Below the pieces are notes generated by a model, which saw only the letters and a list, made by a program, of their open reading frames with translations, was not told the DNA's origin and ran no database searches. Made by a program: the position numbers and the translations under genes. 38,740 nt of DNA from an uncultured Bacteroidales bacterium (GTDB lineage: Bacteria; Bacteroidota; Bacteroidia; Bacteroidales; Paludibacteraceae), in the NCBI GenBank assembly GCA_900316125.1, contig ONBO01000011.1:1-38740 (forward strand), in the 5' to 3' direction. Shown here one piece after another: positions 25,911 through 36,000 of this stretch. Position 1 is the stretch's first letter. The number at the start of each line of letters is the position of its first letter.

Positions 25911-25952
25911 AAAATGTTAAAAAAATTAATGGTTTGATATTTTTAACATTTT
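25911..25952. promoter_or_regulatory. 13-bp inverted repeat upstream of giant gene 1
   Basis: AAAATGTTAAAAA (25911-25923) and its exact reverse complement TTTTTAACATTTT (25940-25952), 16 bases apart. The right arm touches the -33 box, so a dimeric regulator bound here could control the promoter. A related AATGTTAA palindrome occurs in front of giant gene 2. Confidence 0.6.
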
Positions 25953-25978
25953 TGTAACAAAATTAAATTATATCTTTA
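25951..25978 (+). promoter_or_regulatory. Promoter of giant gene 1
   Basis: TTTG (25951-25954), 16 bases, then TATCTTTA (25971-25978), a near match to TAnnTTTG. The predicted transcription start falls at the base of the stem-loop that begins at 25981. Confidence 0.55.
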
Positions 25979-25980
25979 TC

Positions 25981-26019
25981 GCCTGAGATATGGGTTAGAA
26001 CCATGTTTCAGGCTTTTTT
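25981..26019 (+). promoter_or_regulatory. Leader stem-loop with T-run before giant gene 1
   Basis: GCCTGAGATATGG (25981-25993) pairs over all 13 positions with CCATGTTTCAGGC (26001-26013), with two G-U pairs and a 7-base loop; TTTTTT follows. It has the form of an intrinsic terminator placed at the expected transcription start. It could end transcripts of the upstream exonuclease gene, act as an attenuator, or protect the 5' end of the mRNA. The copy before giant gene 2 has the same layout with paired base changes. The box GCTTTTGGAG begins at 26020, 34 bases before the ATG. Confidence 0.65.
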
Positions 26020-26053
26020 GCTTTTGGAGTAAAAAATTATTAGATATAAGAAA

Positions 26054-29000
26054 ATGTTTACAAATGTTAAAATTTGGATGCTGTCCGCCATGCTTGCCTT
26101 GGTGACGGCGCCAGTCTGGTCCCAACAGAATATCAAGTGTGACTCCAGACTGCAAAAAGTGATTTTTGAAGAGGACTTTGGAAAATTTGATCGTGAAACA
26201 GCACGTGCTCAGAGCGCCCAGTGCCCGTATACTTACAGATCAGAATGCACGCCCATTAAATATGGCGGAACATACGCTGTAGTAGCCACACCTAAGTGGG
26301 GCGGCTGTGGCGAGCAGGAAGATTGGCACAATTCATGTGACTGCGGTGGCACATTTTGGTATAAGGACATATATGACCATACTCAGGGCGGTTGGCAGTC
26401 AGGCCAGTTGGGCGGAATGCTCCAGGTGAACTGCCGTGGCGTGGATGGTGATAGAGATGTGGTATATGAGCGTCAGGTAACAGTATGTAAGCAGACCTAT
26501 CTTAATTTTTCTGCATGGGTGAATTCAGCCAATAGTCGCTACAAGCCAGATGGTACTTCAGACCCTATGCAGGCTAAGTTTGTGCTCAGAAAGGGCGGTC
26601 CTGATGGAGAAAAAATTGATGAGTACAGGGTTGACGATATTCCTATCTATGGTACTTGGACAGAGATTTCAGCTATGTTTAATACCGCTGATTATGAGAC
26701 TGTTACTATTCAGTTGGTAAACCTCAAACCCTGGGGGCAGTGGGGTAATGACATATTGCTTGATGATATAAAGATAACAGCTTGTGCGCCAGAGGCAAAT
26801 TTGCAGATAGAGGACCCTGCGAGCGGTGCTGTCATCCCCAAGACAGAGGTTGATCTGCTTTGTCCCTTTGAAGATGACACACACTACAGTTCTGTGCGCC
26901 TGAGAGGCGTAGTAAATACGGAGGCTTTCACAAACCCCTATTTCTACTGGCAGATATATGATGAGTCTCTTGCCGCATGGAAAATTGACCCGCTTGCAGA
27001 GGGCTTTGGCTTAGACACTTACACAGTTGACGCAGCGCATACAGGCCGTTATCGTGTAATAGTTGGTAATAATGCTGAAACAGCCCGTCATGCCGCCCAG
27101 CATGATGACATGGGTCCTTGTGGTCTATACTCAATAACCAACGATGTAACCATTGGCTGCAAAGACATTGTAATGAGCACTATGGGTCCGGCTGCTATGT
27201 GTGCTGGAAGTCAGGCGGAGTATTATGTAAATCTTAACAACCCCATTGATGTTCCTTTCGATAATGTGGAAGTTTCCATTTCATTTTCAGAAGAGGGTGG
27301 CTTCAGTATAGAGGGAATAACATCAGAGTCATCTATTATAATCCCCGCTATTACAGGACGTACAGCAAAGGTTATGATTGGGGAACTTCCTGCTTCAGGG
27401 GTGGCTACATTTAAGTGCATTGTTAAGGCTAACTCATACTCAAACACCAAAAAGAATGTTATGAGAGCATACGTGAGCCGTGTGGGTGAAGTAGTGGCTG
27501 CATCGTATGAAAAAGCTCCGGACGCGTCAAAAGGTGAAGGCCTGACATCCGTAAACGGAGCTACACCTTTTGATGTGGTTACAGAAGATGGCGCTACAAG
27601 TTATTGTGCTGATGCTGAGGGTGTAAAGATAAAATTAAGCGGCTCAGAACAGGATGTTGCATACACACTTGTGAGTGGAGACACCCGTATTGAGCGTGTA
27701 ATAGGAACCGGAGCGGAGATAACATTTGCCACTGTGGTCAGACAGGGTGTATATAAGGTGTATGCTGAAATAGGATCTTGCTCAGTTGAGATGAACGGAG
27801 AGTTAAACATCGTTGAAAATCAGATACCAGGCCTGCGCGTGGAGGTTGTCAATAACACAAAATGTGCTGAATTTGACGGCTCATACACTATAACAGCATT
27901 GGGAGGCAAATCTCCGTATACATATTCAATTGATAACGGTGCAAACTATACAACAAATGCATCATCTACTGGTATTCAGTCACTTGAGATAAATGCAAAG
28001 GTTAAAGACGCTAATGGATGTGAGTCACTTACAAAGAGAACTGTAATATCTGATGTTCATGTTAACCCCAAGGCATATAACCTCTATTCTCTTAAGGGAG
28101 AAACAGAGTATTGCGTGAATACAGACGGAGTAGAGCTCCTCTTAAGCGGCTCTGATACAGGTATTTCATATTCTCTTAAAAACAAAGATACTGGAGCCCT
28201 TATTATAGAAAAGAGCGGAACAGGAGGCGTGATATCATTTGGCAAGGTCAAGGCAGGAACGTATTATGCAGAGGCTTACAGTAGTGAGACCAAGTGCGTT
28301 TCCGTTATGAAGGGGGAGATTGAGATTAAGGAGAACTCACTGCCGGATGCCACAATGAGGCTTACAGGTCCGCAGCATTTCTGCACAGGAAATACATCTG
28401 AGCTCACGTTTAATGTGAACGGAGGAGTCTCTCCATACGATATTCAATACCTTGAGGGCACCACAGAGCAGTCATTGCTTGATGTGGCTGGCTCACAACT
28501 GCCTATGCGCGTGGAGATAAGGCCTACTGCCACCCTCACATATAAACTTGTAAGTGTAACAGACAGCAAGGGCTGTACATCAGAACCAGCTCCTGCCATA
28601 GAGATAGAGGTTCAGGTTGACGGTAAGCCTACAGGTAGCGCAGGCGGCTCATTCACACAGTGTAATAACTCAGAGTTTACGCTTGCCGGCTCACTTGGCT
28701 GGGGCACAGGCACATGGTCTTCAGAAGACCCTAATGTAACATTTGTTGACAAGCATAATCCAAAGACCAGGGTTAGAATAGGGGAGAATAACCGTTTTGC
28801 AACAGTTCCTCTTACATGGACCATCAGTAATGGAGTATGCCCAGATAACGTGTCAACCACCACAGTAACAAATAATGACTGTACAGACCTTTCAGTTAAA
28901 GTCAACACAGATCACGATGTCTGCGCCGGCAGCGATGTTCAGTATGTAATATCTGTTTATAACGGTAACGCTAATGATGCAACAGGAGTGGTTCTGCGTT

Positions 29001-31900
29001 ATATTGCAGGTGACGGTGAGGAGCAGATTGTAAACATCGGTGTTCTGCCTGCAAAACAAACCGCCAATTATGAAGGGGTTATTCACACAACCGCTACAAT
29101 GCAGAACAAGCATGTGCAGGCATTTGTCAAGAAAGACGGTGGTGAGTGGATTGATGCCATGGATTCATTTGATGTTCACCCGCTGCCAAAGCAGCAGAGG
29201 CTGATATCCACAGCAGGAGCATACTGTCAGGGCGGTAGTGTCCGCATCGGGTTAGAGTCAACTGAGAGTAACGCCCATTACATTCTGTTCAAGGACGGAG
29301 CCTCAGTAGAGCATTTGGCAGGCACAGGAGGCAAGGTATGGTTCACTAAGGAGTATGGTAAGGGTGAATATACAGCACAGGCGTACTATCCCGCCACCAT
29401 GTGTAATATCTTTATGGATAACTCTCTTACTATAGTTGAGAACTCGCTTCCGCAACTGATGGTTGTAACAAATAACAACACCATGTGTGAAGGGTATAAC
29501 GGTAGTTACAGGATAATGCCGGAGCACGGACTTTCACCTTACTCATATTCCATAGACGGAGGTGTTGACTACTCTGCACCGCAAGGTATGGATCATATAA
29601 AGGGTGCTATGATCATAGCTGCAAGAGTAAAAGACGCAAATGGCTGTGAATCAGAAATTAAAGAAGATGTTATTTACAATATGGCTATCACTCCAGTGGT
29701 TTATAAACTGCTGAGTGACAGCACAGAATACTGTAACTATAGTGCCACCTCAGGTGTGCAGCTTAAATTGTCAGGTTCTCAGCCCGGCTTTACCTATGAC
29801 CTGTACAAGGGTGATATTGTGGTGGCGTCAGAAGTGGGAACTGGATCAGAGATAAACTTTGGCGTTCAGAGAGAGGGCACATACCACGTAGTGGCATTTA
29901 ACGGCGCCACTCAGTGTGTTGAAACCATGGAGGGAACCATAGTTCTTAAACAGAATGAACTTCCTGAGTTCACAGTAGATAAGGCTGATAACACCCGATG
30001 CGTGCCAAGGTATGACGGATATGTAAGTATAGTGGTAAAGAGTGGCAGCGGTACAGCTCCTTACTCATTCTCAATAAATGACGGAGTTTCATATTCAGGA
30101 CGTGCCATATATGATAATCAGGAGGAGTTTGATGCAGTAATTAGAGTGAAGGATAGTAAAGGTTGCGTTGCAGGCCCGGTTGCCGCTAAGGTAAGTAATA
30201 AATCTGTGCCACTAACTAAGTTTGACCTTGTGAGCGATGGCGGTAAGAAACAGTATTGTGCTAATGCAGATGGTGTTGAACTGATGCTTACAGGCTCAGA
30301 ACAGGGAACTGAGTACACTTTGTATAAAAACGGAGCCGCCACTGTCCCTGTGCAGAGTGGTACAGGTGCAGCCATAAACTTTGGCATACAAAAGGCGGGA
30401 ACCTATACTGTTAAGGCGCTAAATCCTTTAACCGGCTGTGATGCAGTAATGAACCACGATGTGGAGCTTATAGAGCACGTTGTTCCAAGTGCAGGGATCT
30501 CAGGGACGACCACAATATGCAAGGGCTCGTCTGCAGACCTCACATTCAGTGTGCAAGGAGCTGACGGTGCATATCAAGTATACTACTCTGATGGCGCTTC
30601 AGAGATGAGCACATCATCAGCGTCAGTTACAGTAACGCCAGCCCGGACCACAACTTACTCCGTTACAAGAGTTATAAATAACTGGGGATGTGTTACAGAG
30701 TATGAAGCGCCTTATCAGCCGGCGCAGCAGGCAAAAATCACGGTGGATAACCACCCGTACAGTGATGCAGGTCCTGACCAGATTAAATATAATGAGAGCA
30801 CATTCACCATGGACGCCTCAGTTCCTGCACCAGGTGAGGTGGGAGAGTGGCACATAATAAGCGTTACACCTGCAGGCGTAAATCCAGTCATAGCAGATGT
30901 GAACAACCCTAAAACAGTTGTTACAGATGTTACAGTGGGCTCAAACGTAATTCTTGAGTGGGTGGTTTCAAGTGCGCTTGGAGTATGTGATAAATCATGG
31001 AGCCAGGTGGCCATAAGCAATACAGACGGTACTAACATGAGCATACACGCCTCTCTTAGCAAACCAGAGCTATGTGTTGACGGCACCGTAGAGTATACTT
31101 TGGAACTCACAAACATCTCAGACGGACGCAGGGCAAAAAATGTAGAGGTTACAATAGGTGAGTTTTATTCTGAAGTCTCTGATGTCACAGTCTCTGTAGG
31201 TAGCTATACATCGGGTATATGGACTATTGGAGATATAAATGCTCATGCCACAGTTAAACTTAAGGCTGTTGTAACTCCTTCAGATAAGCTGGTGCAGAGA
31301 ACAATAACAATTCAGTCTCATGTAAGCAATGTTAACGGCCTCTCATATCCTACGTATGACAGTGCTCCAAAAGCACTTAAAGATGAAGTGTTTGCAGAGT
31401 CCTATCCTGCACTTATAGATCTTGAACTTGTAGCAAGTGCATATGAGGTTACAGCGTCACAGGAGGAGGTTATATTAACAGCCATACCGGCAGAAGGCTC
31501 TCTTGTGCTGGATTATACCTGGGCCAAGAACGGTGTTCTTATAGACACCCACGATGCTAAGATTTCTGACATACTGTTCACTAACAGCAAGTATGAGGTT
31601 ACAGCAACAGGCAAATGTAGATCAATAACTAAAGATGTTACAATCAAAGCATTGTGGCCTACTGCCATAGTGCCTGACGGTCCTGGACGTAACGGAGAGT
31701 TTGCAAGAGGCTGCAACATCACCGTGTTCAACCGTTTCAATGAGAAGGTGTATGAGGGTAACGACGGCTGGGATGGCACACTTAACTGCGCTCTTGCAAA
31801 GAAGGGTGCAAAGGCGGACCCTGGAGTCTACTATTACTATATGGCGTTCCCAGACGGCACATCGCACAAGGGAGTGATTGAAGTAGTGAAGCTCAAATAA
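26054..31900 (+). CDS. Giant secreted repeat protein with CHU_C (type B) T9SS sorting domain
   Basis: A 1948-residue secreted or surface protein. A signal peptide (to about residue 24, ending PVWSQ) is followed by a jelly-roll-like domain (about 30-250) that closes with DILLDDIKITAC, as in carbohydrate-binding or MAM-like modules. A long repeat region comes next. 'A' repeats (YC..GV.L.LSGS..G..Y.L) start near residues 517, 686, 1057, 1226 and 1401. SprB-like 'B' repeats (PYTYSIDNG, VKDANGCES) follow near 600, 1140 and 1312. Two DUF11-like domains are also seen. Residues 1868-1948 are the gliding-motility C-terminal domain (WPTAIVPDGPGRNGEF to FPDGTSHKGVIEVVKLK), which directs type IX export. 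A probable adhesin; its ligand is unknown. The PorP/SprF gene follows closely. Confidence 0.88.
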   Translation: MFTNVKIWMLSAMLALVTAPVWSQQNIKCDSRLQKVIFEEDFGKFDRETARAQSAQCPYTYRSECTPIKYGGTYAVVATPKWGGCGEQEDWHNSCDCGGTFWYKDIYDHTQGGWQSGQLGGMLQVNCRGVDGDRDVVYERQVTVCKQTYLNFSAWVNSANSRYKPDGTSDPMQAKFVLRKGGPDGEKIDEYRVDDIPIYGTWTEISAMFNTADYETVTIQLVNLKPWGQWGNDILLDDIKITACAPEANLQIEDPASGAVIPKTEVDLLCPFEDDTHYSSVRLRGVVNTEAFTNPYFYWQIYDESLAAWKIDPLAEGFGLDTYTVDAAHTGRYRVIVGNNAETARHAAQHDDMGPCGLYSITNDVTIGCKDIVMSTMGPAAMCAGSQAEYYVNLNNPIDVPFDNVEVSISFSEEGGFSIEGITSESSIIIPAITGRTAKVMIGELPASGVATFKCIVKANSYSNTKKNVMRAYVSRVGEVVAASYEKAPDASKGEGLTSVNGATPFDVVTEDGATSYCADAEGVKIKLSGSEQDVAYTLVSGDTRIERVIGTGAEITFATVVRQGVYKVYAEIGSCSVEMNGELNIVENQIPGLRVEVVNNTKCAEFDGSYTITALGGKSPYTYSIDNGANYTTNASSTGIQSLEINAKVKDANGCESLTKRTVISDVHVNPKAYNLYSLKGETEYCVNTDGVELLLSGSDTGISYSLKNKDTGALIIEKSGTGGVISFGKVKAGTYYAEAYSSETKCVSVMKGEIEIKENSLPDATMRLTGPQHFCTGNTSELTFNVNGGVSPYDIQYLEGTTEQSLLDVAGSQLPMRVEIRPTATLTYKLVSVTDSKGCTSEPAPAIEIEVQVDGKPTGSAGGSFTQCNNSEFTLAGSLGWGTGTWSSEDPNVTFVDKHNPKTRVRIGENNRFATVPLTWTISNGVCPDNVSTTTVTNNDCTDLSVKVNTDHDVCAGSDVQYVISVYNGNANDATGVVLRYIAGDGEEQIVNIGVLPAKQTANYEGVIHTTATMQNKHVQAFVKKDGGEWIDAMDSFDVHPLPKQQRLISTAGAYCQGGSVRIGLESTESNAHYILFKDGASVEHLAGTGGKVWFTKEYGKGEYTAQAYYPATMCNIFMDNSLTIVENSLPQLMVVTNNNTMCEGYNGSYRIMPEHGLSPYSYSIDGGVDYSAPQGMDHIKGAMIIAARVKDANGCESEIKEDVIYNMAITPVVYKLLSDSTEYCNYSATSGVQLKLSGSQPGFTYDLYKGDIVVASEVGTGSEINFGVQREGTYHVVAFNGATQCVETMEGTIVLKQNELPEFTVDKADNTRCVPRYDGYVSIVVKSGSGTAPYSFSINDGVSYSGRAIYDNQEEFDAVIRVKDSKGCVAGPVAAKVSNKSVPLTKFDLVSDGGKKQYCANADGVELMLTGSEQGTEYTLYKNGAATVPVQSGTGAAINFGIQKAGTYTVKALNPLTGCDAVMNHDVELIEHVVPSAGISGTTTICKGSSADLTFSVQGADGAYQVYYSDGASEMSTSSASVTVTPARTTTYSVTRVINNWGCVTEYEAPYQPAQQAKITVDNHPYSDAGPDQIKYNESTFTMDASVPAPGEVGEWHIISVTPAGVNPVIADVNNPKTVVTDVTVGSNVILEWVVSSALGVCDKSWSQVAISNTDGTNMSIHASLSKPELCVDGTVEYTLELTNISDGRRAKNVEVTIGEFYSEVSDVTVSVGSYTSGIWTIGDINAHATVKLKAVVTPSDKLVQRTITIQSHVSNVNGLSYPTYDSAPKALKDEVFAESYPALIDLELVASAYEVTASQEEVILTAIPAEGSLVLDYTWAKNGVLIDTHDAKISDILFTNSKYEVTATGKCRSITKDVTIKALWPTAIVPDGPGRNGEFARGCNITVFNRFNEKVYEGNDGWDGTLNCALAKKGAKADPGVYYYYMAFPDGTSHKGVIEVVKLK

Positions 31901-32221
31901 TAAGGTGTAATTTTAATGGTTAACTATATGAAAAAGATATATTGCATTCTACTCTCTGCAATGCTGTATGCAGGAGTGGCAAACGCACAGAATGATTTCT
32001 CTCTTAATGAACAGCTTTTCTCCCGTATAGCCATAAACCCGGCTGGTACGGGAAACAGCGCCAATGTGAACATCTTCACCTTAGGCAGGTTCCAGTATGC
32101 GGGCATGGAGGGCTCCCCATACACAGCACTTCTCAATGTCCACGGCTATATAGAGAATGCCTCGTCAGGTGTGGGTCTTAGTGTAAGTTATGACAAGAGT
32201 GGTATTGCATACCATCAGGTG
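31655..32221 (+). repeat. Direct repeat, copy 1: sorting domain plus partner start
   Basis: This stretch (CHU_C domain, spacer and the first 98 codons of the partner gene) is repeated at 38179-38740 with high similarity at base level, including the short spacer with AAGGTGTAA. Upstream of it the two giant genes differ much more. Confidence 0.85.
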
Positions 32222-32830
32222 CAGGCCAAGGCCGTGTACGCCTACCATCTTAATTTTGGCAAACATAATATATTTTCATTTGGAGTGGGGCTTGGCATTG
32301 TGAACAAGGAGTTTGACCCTTCAAAACACCGATTCCCAGACCCGAGCAGCCTTGATCCTGACTATTTCAGGTACCAGAATAAAACTGTGTTTGACGCCTC
32401 TTTTGGTATTGAGTATGCCAATCCGTACATATTGTTGGGCGTGTCAGTGAACCATATCCCAGGTTTCTTTATGGAAAGAACCACTCTTAACACAGCTCCT
32501 GCCTACTACGCGTATGCCAGAGGCATGATTAAATGCTCAGATTTTTTCAGCATTGCCCCTGCAGCGGCCTACTACTACACAGGTCAGTTTCATGTGGCTG
32601 ATATAAGCGCCACAGGCTTCCTTGGCAAGTATGTGTATGTGGGCCTTGGCTATAAGACAGAGACAACTGCATACGCAATGGTTGGTTTTGAATGGAACTG
32701 GCTCCGTATAGGCTATGCCTTTGATGCAAACTTTGGCAAACTAAGCAATGTGGCCTGGACCAGCCATGAGATAATGCTTTCATTCAATATCTCCACTAAA
32801 AGGGGTGAGGATAACAAGTGGATTTACTAA
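31928..32830 (+). CDS. PorP/SprF-family outer-membrane protein, T9SS partner 1
   Basis: A 300-residue barrel protein with signal peptide MKKIYCILLSAMLYAGVANA. The mature start FSLNEQLFSRIAINPAGTGN and later NVNIFTLGRFQYAGMEGSP fit the PorP/SprF family of type IX secretion-associated proteins. Members such as SprF are needed for secretion or attachment of a neighbouring CHU_C protein. The ATG at 31928 is preferred over one four codons earlier because the downstream paralogue has no ATG there. The gene follows the giant gene by 27 bases and is surely in one operon with it. The C-terminus (ISTKRGEDNKWIY) ends in an aromatic residue. Confidence 0.92.
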   Translation: MKKIYCILLSAMLYAGVANAQNDFSLNEQLFSRIAINPAGTGNSANVNIFTLGRFQYAGMEGSPYTALLNVHGYIENASSGVGLSVSYDKSGIAYHQVQAKAVYAYHLNFGKHNIFSFGVGLGIVNKEFDPSKHRFPDPSSLDPDYFRYQNKTVFDASFGIEYANPYILLGVSVNHIPGFFMERTTLNTAPAYYAYARGMIKCSDFFSIAPAAAYYYTGQFHVADISATGFLGKYVYVGLGYKTETTAYAMVGFEWNWLRIGYAFDANFGKLSNVAWTSHEIMLSFNISTKRGEDNKWIY

Positions 32831-32897
32831 TTAAATTTTTACAACGTTTTAATGTGAAAAAATGTTAAAATTCATAGAATTTTATGTTAAATTGTAG

Positions 32898-32914
32898 AAT
32901 GTTAATTTAACATT
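32898..32914. promoter_or_regulatory. AATGTTAA palindrome upstream of giant gene 2
   Basis: AATGTTAA, T, TTAACATT: a perfect palindrome. ATGTTAAA also occurs twice more upstream, near 32870 and 32884. It lies about 25 bases before the -7 box, in the same place as the 13-bp inverted repeat before giant gene 1, and shares its ATGTTAA core. Confidence 0.55.
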
Positions 32915-32939
32915 TAGTTTCTATTTCTTATAAAAGTTG

Positions 32940-32993
32940 TACCTTCGTTGCCTGTATTATGGGTTTTGTGTGCTCATATATAGGCAACTTTTT
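32940..32993 (+). promoter_or_regulatory. -7-like box and leader stem-loop before giant gene 2
   Basis: TACCTTCG (32940-32947) runs directly into a stem: GTTGCCTGTATTATG (32947-32961) pairs with CATATATAGGCAAC (32975-32988), with one bulged T, one G-U pair and a 13-base loop; TTTTT follows. The block shared with the first leader is TAnCTTnnTnGCCTGnnnTATGGGTT-like. A second shared box, GCTTTGGAAC, begins at 33025, 36 bases before the ATG. No clear -33 box is seen. The 230-base gap between genes holds nothing else I can name. Confidence 0.6.
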
Positions 32994-33060
32994 ATGTATG
33001 ATGTTGATAATGTGGATGTTGCAGGCTTTGGAACTAAAATTACTAACTATATAATTGCTT

Positions 33061-36000
33061 ATGAAAAGATTTTTTACAAGCTTTAAGAGAAGTTTTCTTC
33101 TCATTCTCTTTTTATTGACAGCAATGTCTTGTTCTGCAAAGTATTATCTGTATGGTTATTCATACGGAAACTCTAAACCGAGTGATACCAGTTTGCAGCT
33201 GAATAATTGGGGGTCTTATATCACATCCAGTGACAACCTGACCTTTGAAATCACAGATTCCAAACTTATATCTGTTGGTTGGCACGCTTTTGGAATCAGT
33301 ACAAATAGTAGTGGTTACAGAAATTCCCGGCCAGACCAGATTGTTTACATTGATTACTATCCTAATGTCACTGGCAATATTACCGGAGCACAGGCAATGA
33401 ACGGACAGAACACATCAAACTGTACGTTAGGTGTGGCTGTTTATAGGATAACCGCTACATCAAACAAAATGGTGGTTAAACTTGAGAATAATGGTACTTG
33501 GAATAACACTTGTAATGGCACCTTATATACTATAGCCAAATATAAAACGGGTACAATGGCCGCTTGTAATACATCTGCCCCGACAGTCACCACCAATGCG
33601 GCAACCAATGTGACCATAAGTTCTGCCAAACTTAATGCTGCAATCACGTCACTTGGACAGTCTGAAATGTGTAAAGCCTATACTGTAACTGCAAGCGGTA
33701 TAAAACTTTACAGTGATGCAGGCTGCACTTCTTTGGTAAACACCTATCCTACCAACCCTACCGTATCTTCAGTTACATCCTACAGTGCAAGTGCTACAGG
33801 GCTCTCTCCAAACACCACATACTGGTACAAGGCATACATCACATACAGTGACGGTACTATATATGGAAATGCAGTATCATTTACAACTCCAGGCCCGTCT
33901 CTTTCAATTGCTATTGATGGTGATGCTACAATGTGTTCTGAGGGGGTTATTGACTATTCAATAGTTGTAACTAATAATAGCACTGAAGCAGCAACTAATG
34001 TTGTGATTAATTACGTAGAACCGGATGGCTCAATAGGTTCTGAGTCAGTCGCCTCTCTTGCGGCTGGAGCTGCCAAGACTATAGAAAGGTCATATTATGC
34101 ACCTACCACCACATCGGGTAACGTTGTATCAATATCTGCTGACGCAAGTTGTTATGGAGGAACGTTAGTTTCAGCAACAAAGACTGTTAATGTAAATCCA
34201 GAACCTACGGTACAGTCATTTAAAAGCTCTGCCACATCTTACTGTGAGGGTGATGGCGTGACAATTGGCCTTAACGGTTCTCAGTCAGGAGTGGTTTATG
34301 TGTTGACAAAAGGCAGTTCTGACGTAGGTACCGCTTTTGGTAATGGTGCTGCTATAAATTTCCCTGGTAGTTACGGTGCGGGTACATATAAGATAAGAGC
34401 TTACTATGATGCAACATATTGCTGGACTACTTTTGGAAACCTAAAGATTACAGAGAATCCACTTCCTGCTGTATTTAGTATAACAAGCTCAGGTACTGAG
34501 TATTGTGCTGGTGGTGCTACCGCTGGCGTACGAATAGGGCTTTCCGGTTCAGAGACAGGAATTTTATATAAATTATGGAAAAGCGGCTCTGTCGTGGCAG
34601 AGCTCATTGGTACAGGCGACGCACTTGATTTTGGTATTCAGAAAGCAGGCTATTTTACTGTTGAGGCTGAAAACACAAATACAGACTGCTATGTATATAT
34701 GGATGGCTCTGTAACCGTTAAAGAAAATCCGCTGCCTGCAGTATATGATTTCAAGACAACTGACACCAAGTTCTGTGAAGGTGGTGGTGTAAGACTTTAC
34801 TTGGAAGACTCAGAGTTGGGCATTACCTATAATCTATATAAGGATGGCGTATTTAATTCTTCTGTAGCTGGTACTGGCTCCGAGCTTGACATGATGCTTG
34901 TGTGCAAGGTTCCTGGAACCTATAAGGTAATTGCTGAAAACGCCACCACTGGTTGTGAGGTGGAGATGAATGGAACTTTGACCATAGTAAAAAATGGTTT
35001 GCCAGATGCAACAATTGAAGTTACAGGCGCTTCTGAGGTTTGTCATGGTACAGAAGCTACCATTAAACTTACTGCTACGGCTGGCGCTCCTAATTTCTAC
35101 ATCACATACAATAATGGAATAACAGATGTTACAGTATCTGATGTTGCTGATAGTTACAGCTTGACTCAAGCTCTTTACTCAACTACCAGATATACGCTTA
35201 AAAGTATCAGGGATGCTAATGGATGTACCAATAATTATGGCGCTTCCAAGTCTGTGACAGTTACCGTTGATGATGCTCCTGAAGGCTCAGCTGGCATTCT
35301 TGATCCAAATTGTAACAGCGGAAACTTTACACTTGCCGGTACTCTTACCAAGGGTACTGGTGTTTGGACATCTGATAATATCTCTGTTATCTTTGCAGAC
35401 GCCACAAACCCTACTACCACCATAACAGGTGTGCCACTAAATGAGACTGCCACACTTACATGGACCGTAAGTAACGGTGTTTGCCCGGATGCGGTATCTG
35501 CCGTTCGGGCAATCAATAATGATTGCACAGATCTTACAGCCGTAATTGGCGGTGTTGGTAATATTTGTGCCGGTCGTACTCTTAGATACAAAATAACAAT
35601 TACAAACGGTTCTACTCTTGCCGCTAACAATGTGGTTGTTAAATACACAAAACCAGATGGAACCTCTGCCACTGAGATATTCAATTCAATAGCTCCTGGT
35701 GCTTCAGAGGTTATTAATGACACGTACTCATCAGCTGCATCTACAGTTATATCCCCAAAGGAGATATCAGTAACTGCCCAGAAGGAAGGTGGAGACCTTA
35801 TAAGAGTTTCCAAGCGTTTCTGGGTTAACCCATTGCCAGAGGATCAGACAATTACTGCATCTGCTCTTTCATATTGCGAAGGTAGCAATGTTAAGATAGG
35901 TCTGGCTGGCTCCCAGAATGGTATTAACTATACACTATACAGGGGTAACGGAGTTGAAGCAGCCACTATGTCAGGCACAGGTTTTTCATTTGAATTTGCT

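Noticed and set aside
25981..26019. A known riboswitch in the leader of giant gene 1
   Set aside because: The element is a simple stem-loop under 40 bases with no multi-helix aptamer core that I recognise.
33061..33140. Giant protein 2 as a lipoprotein (lipobox-like LTAMSC)
   Set aside because: A T9SS substrate with a CHU_C domain is expected to use signal peptidase I, and the -1/-2 residues fit a lipobox poorly. Cleavage after SCSA is more likely.
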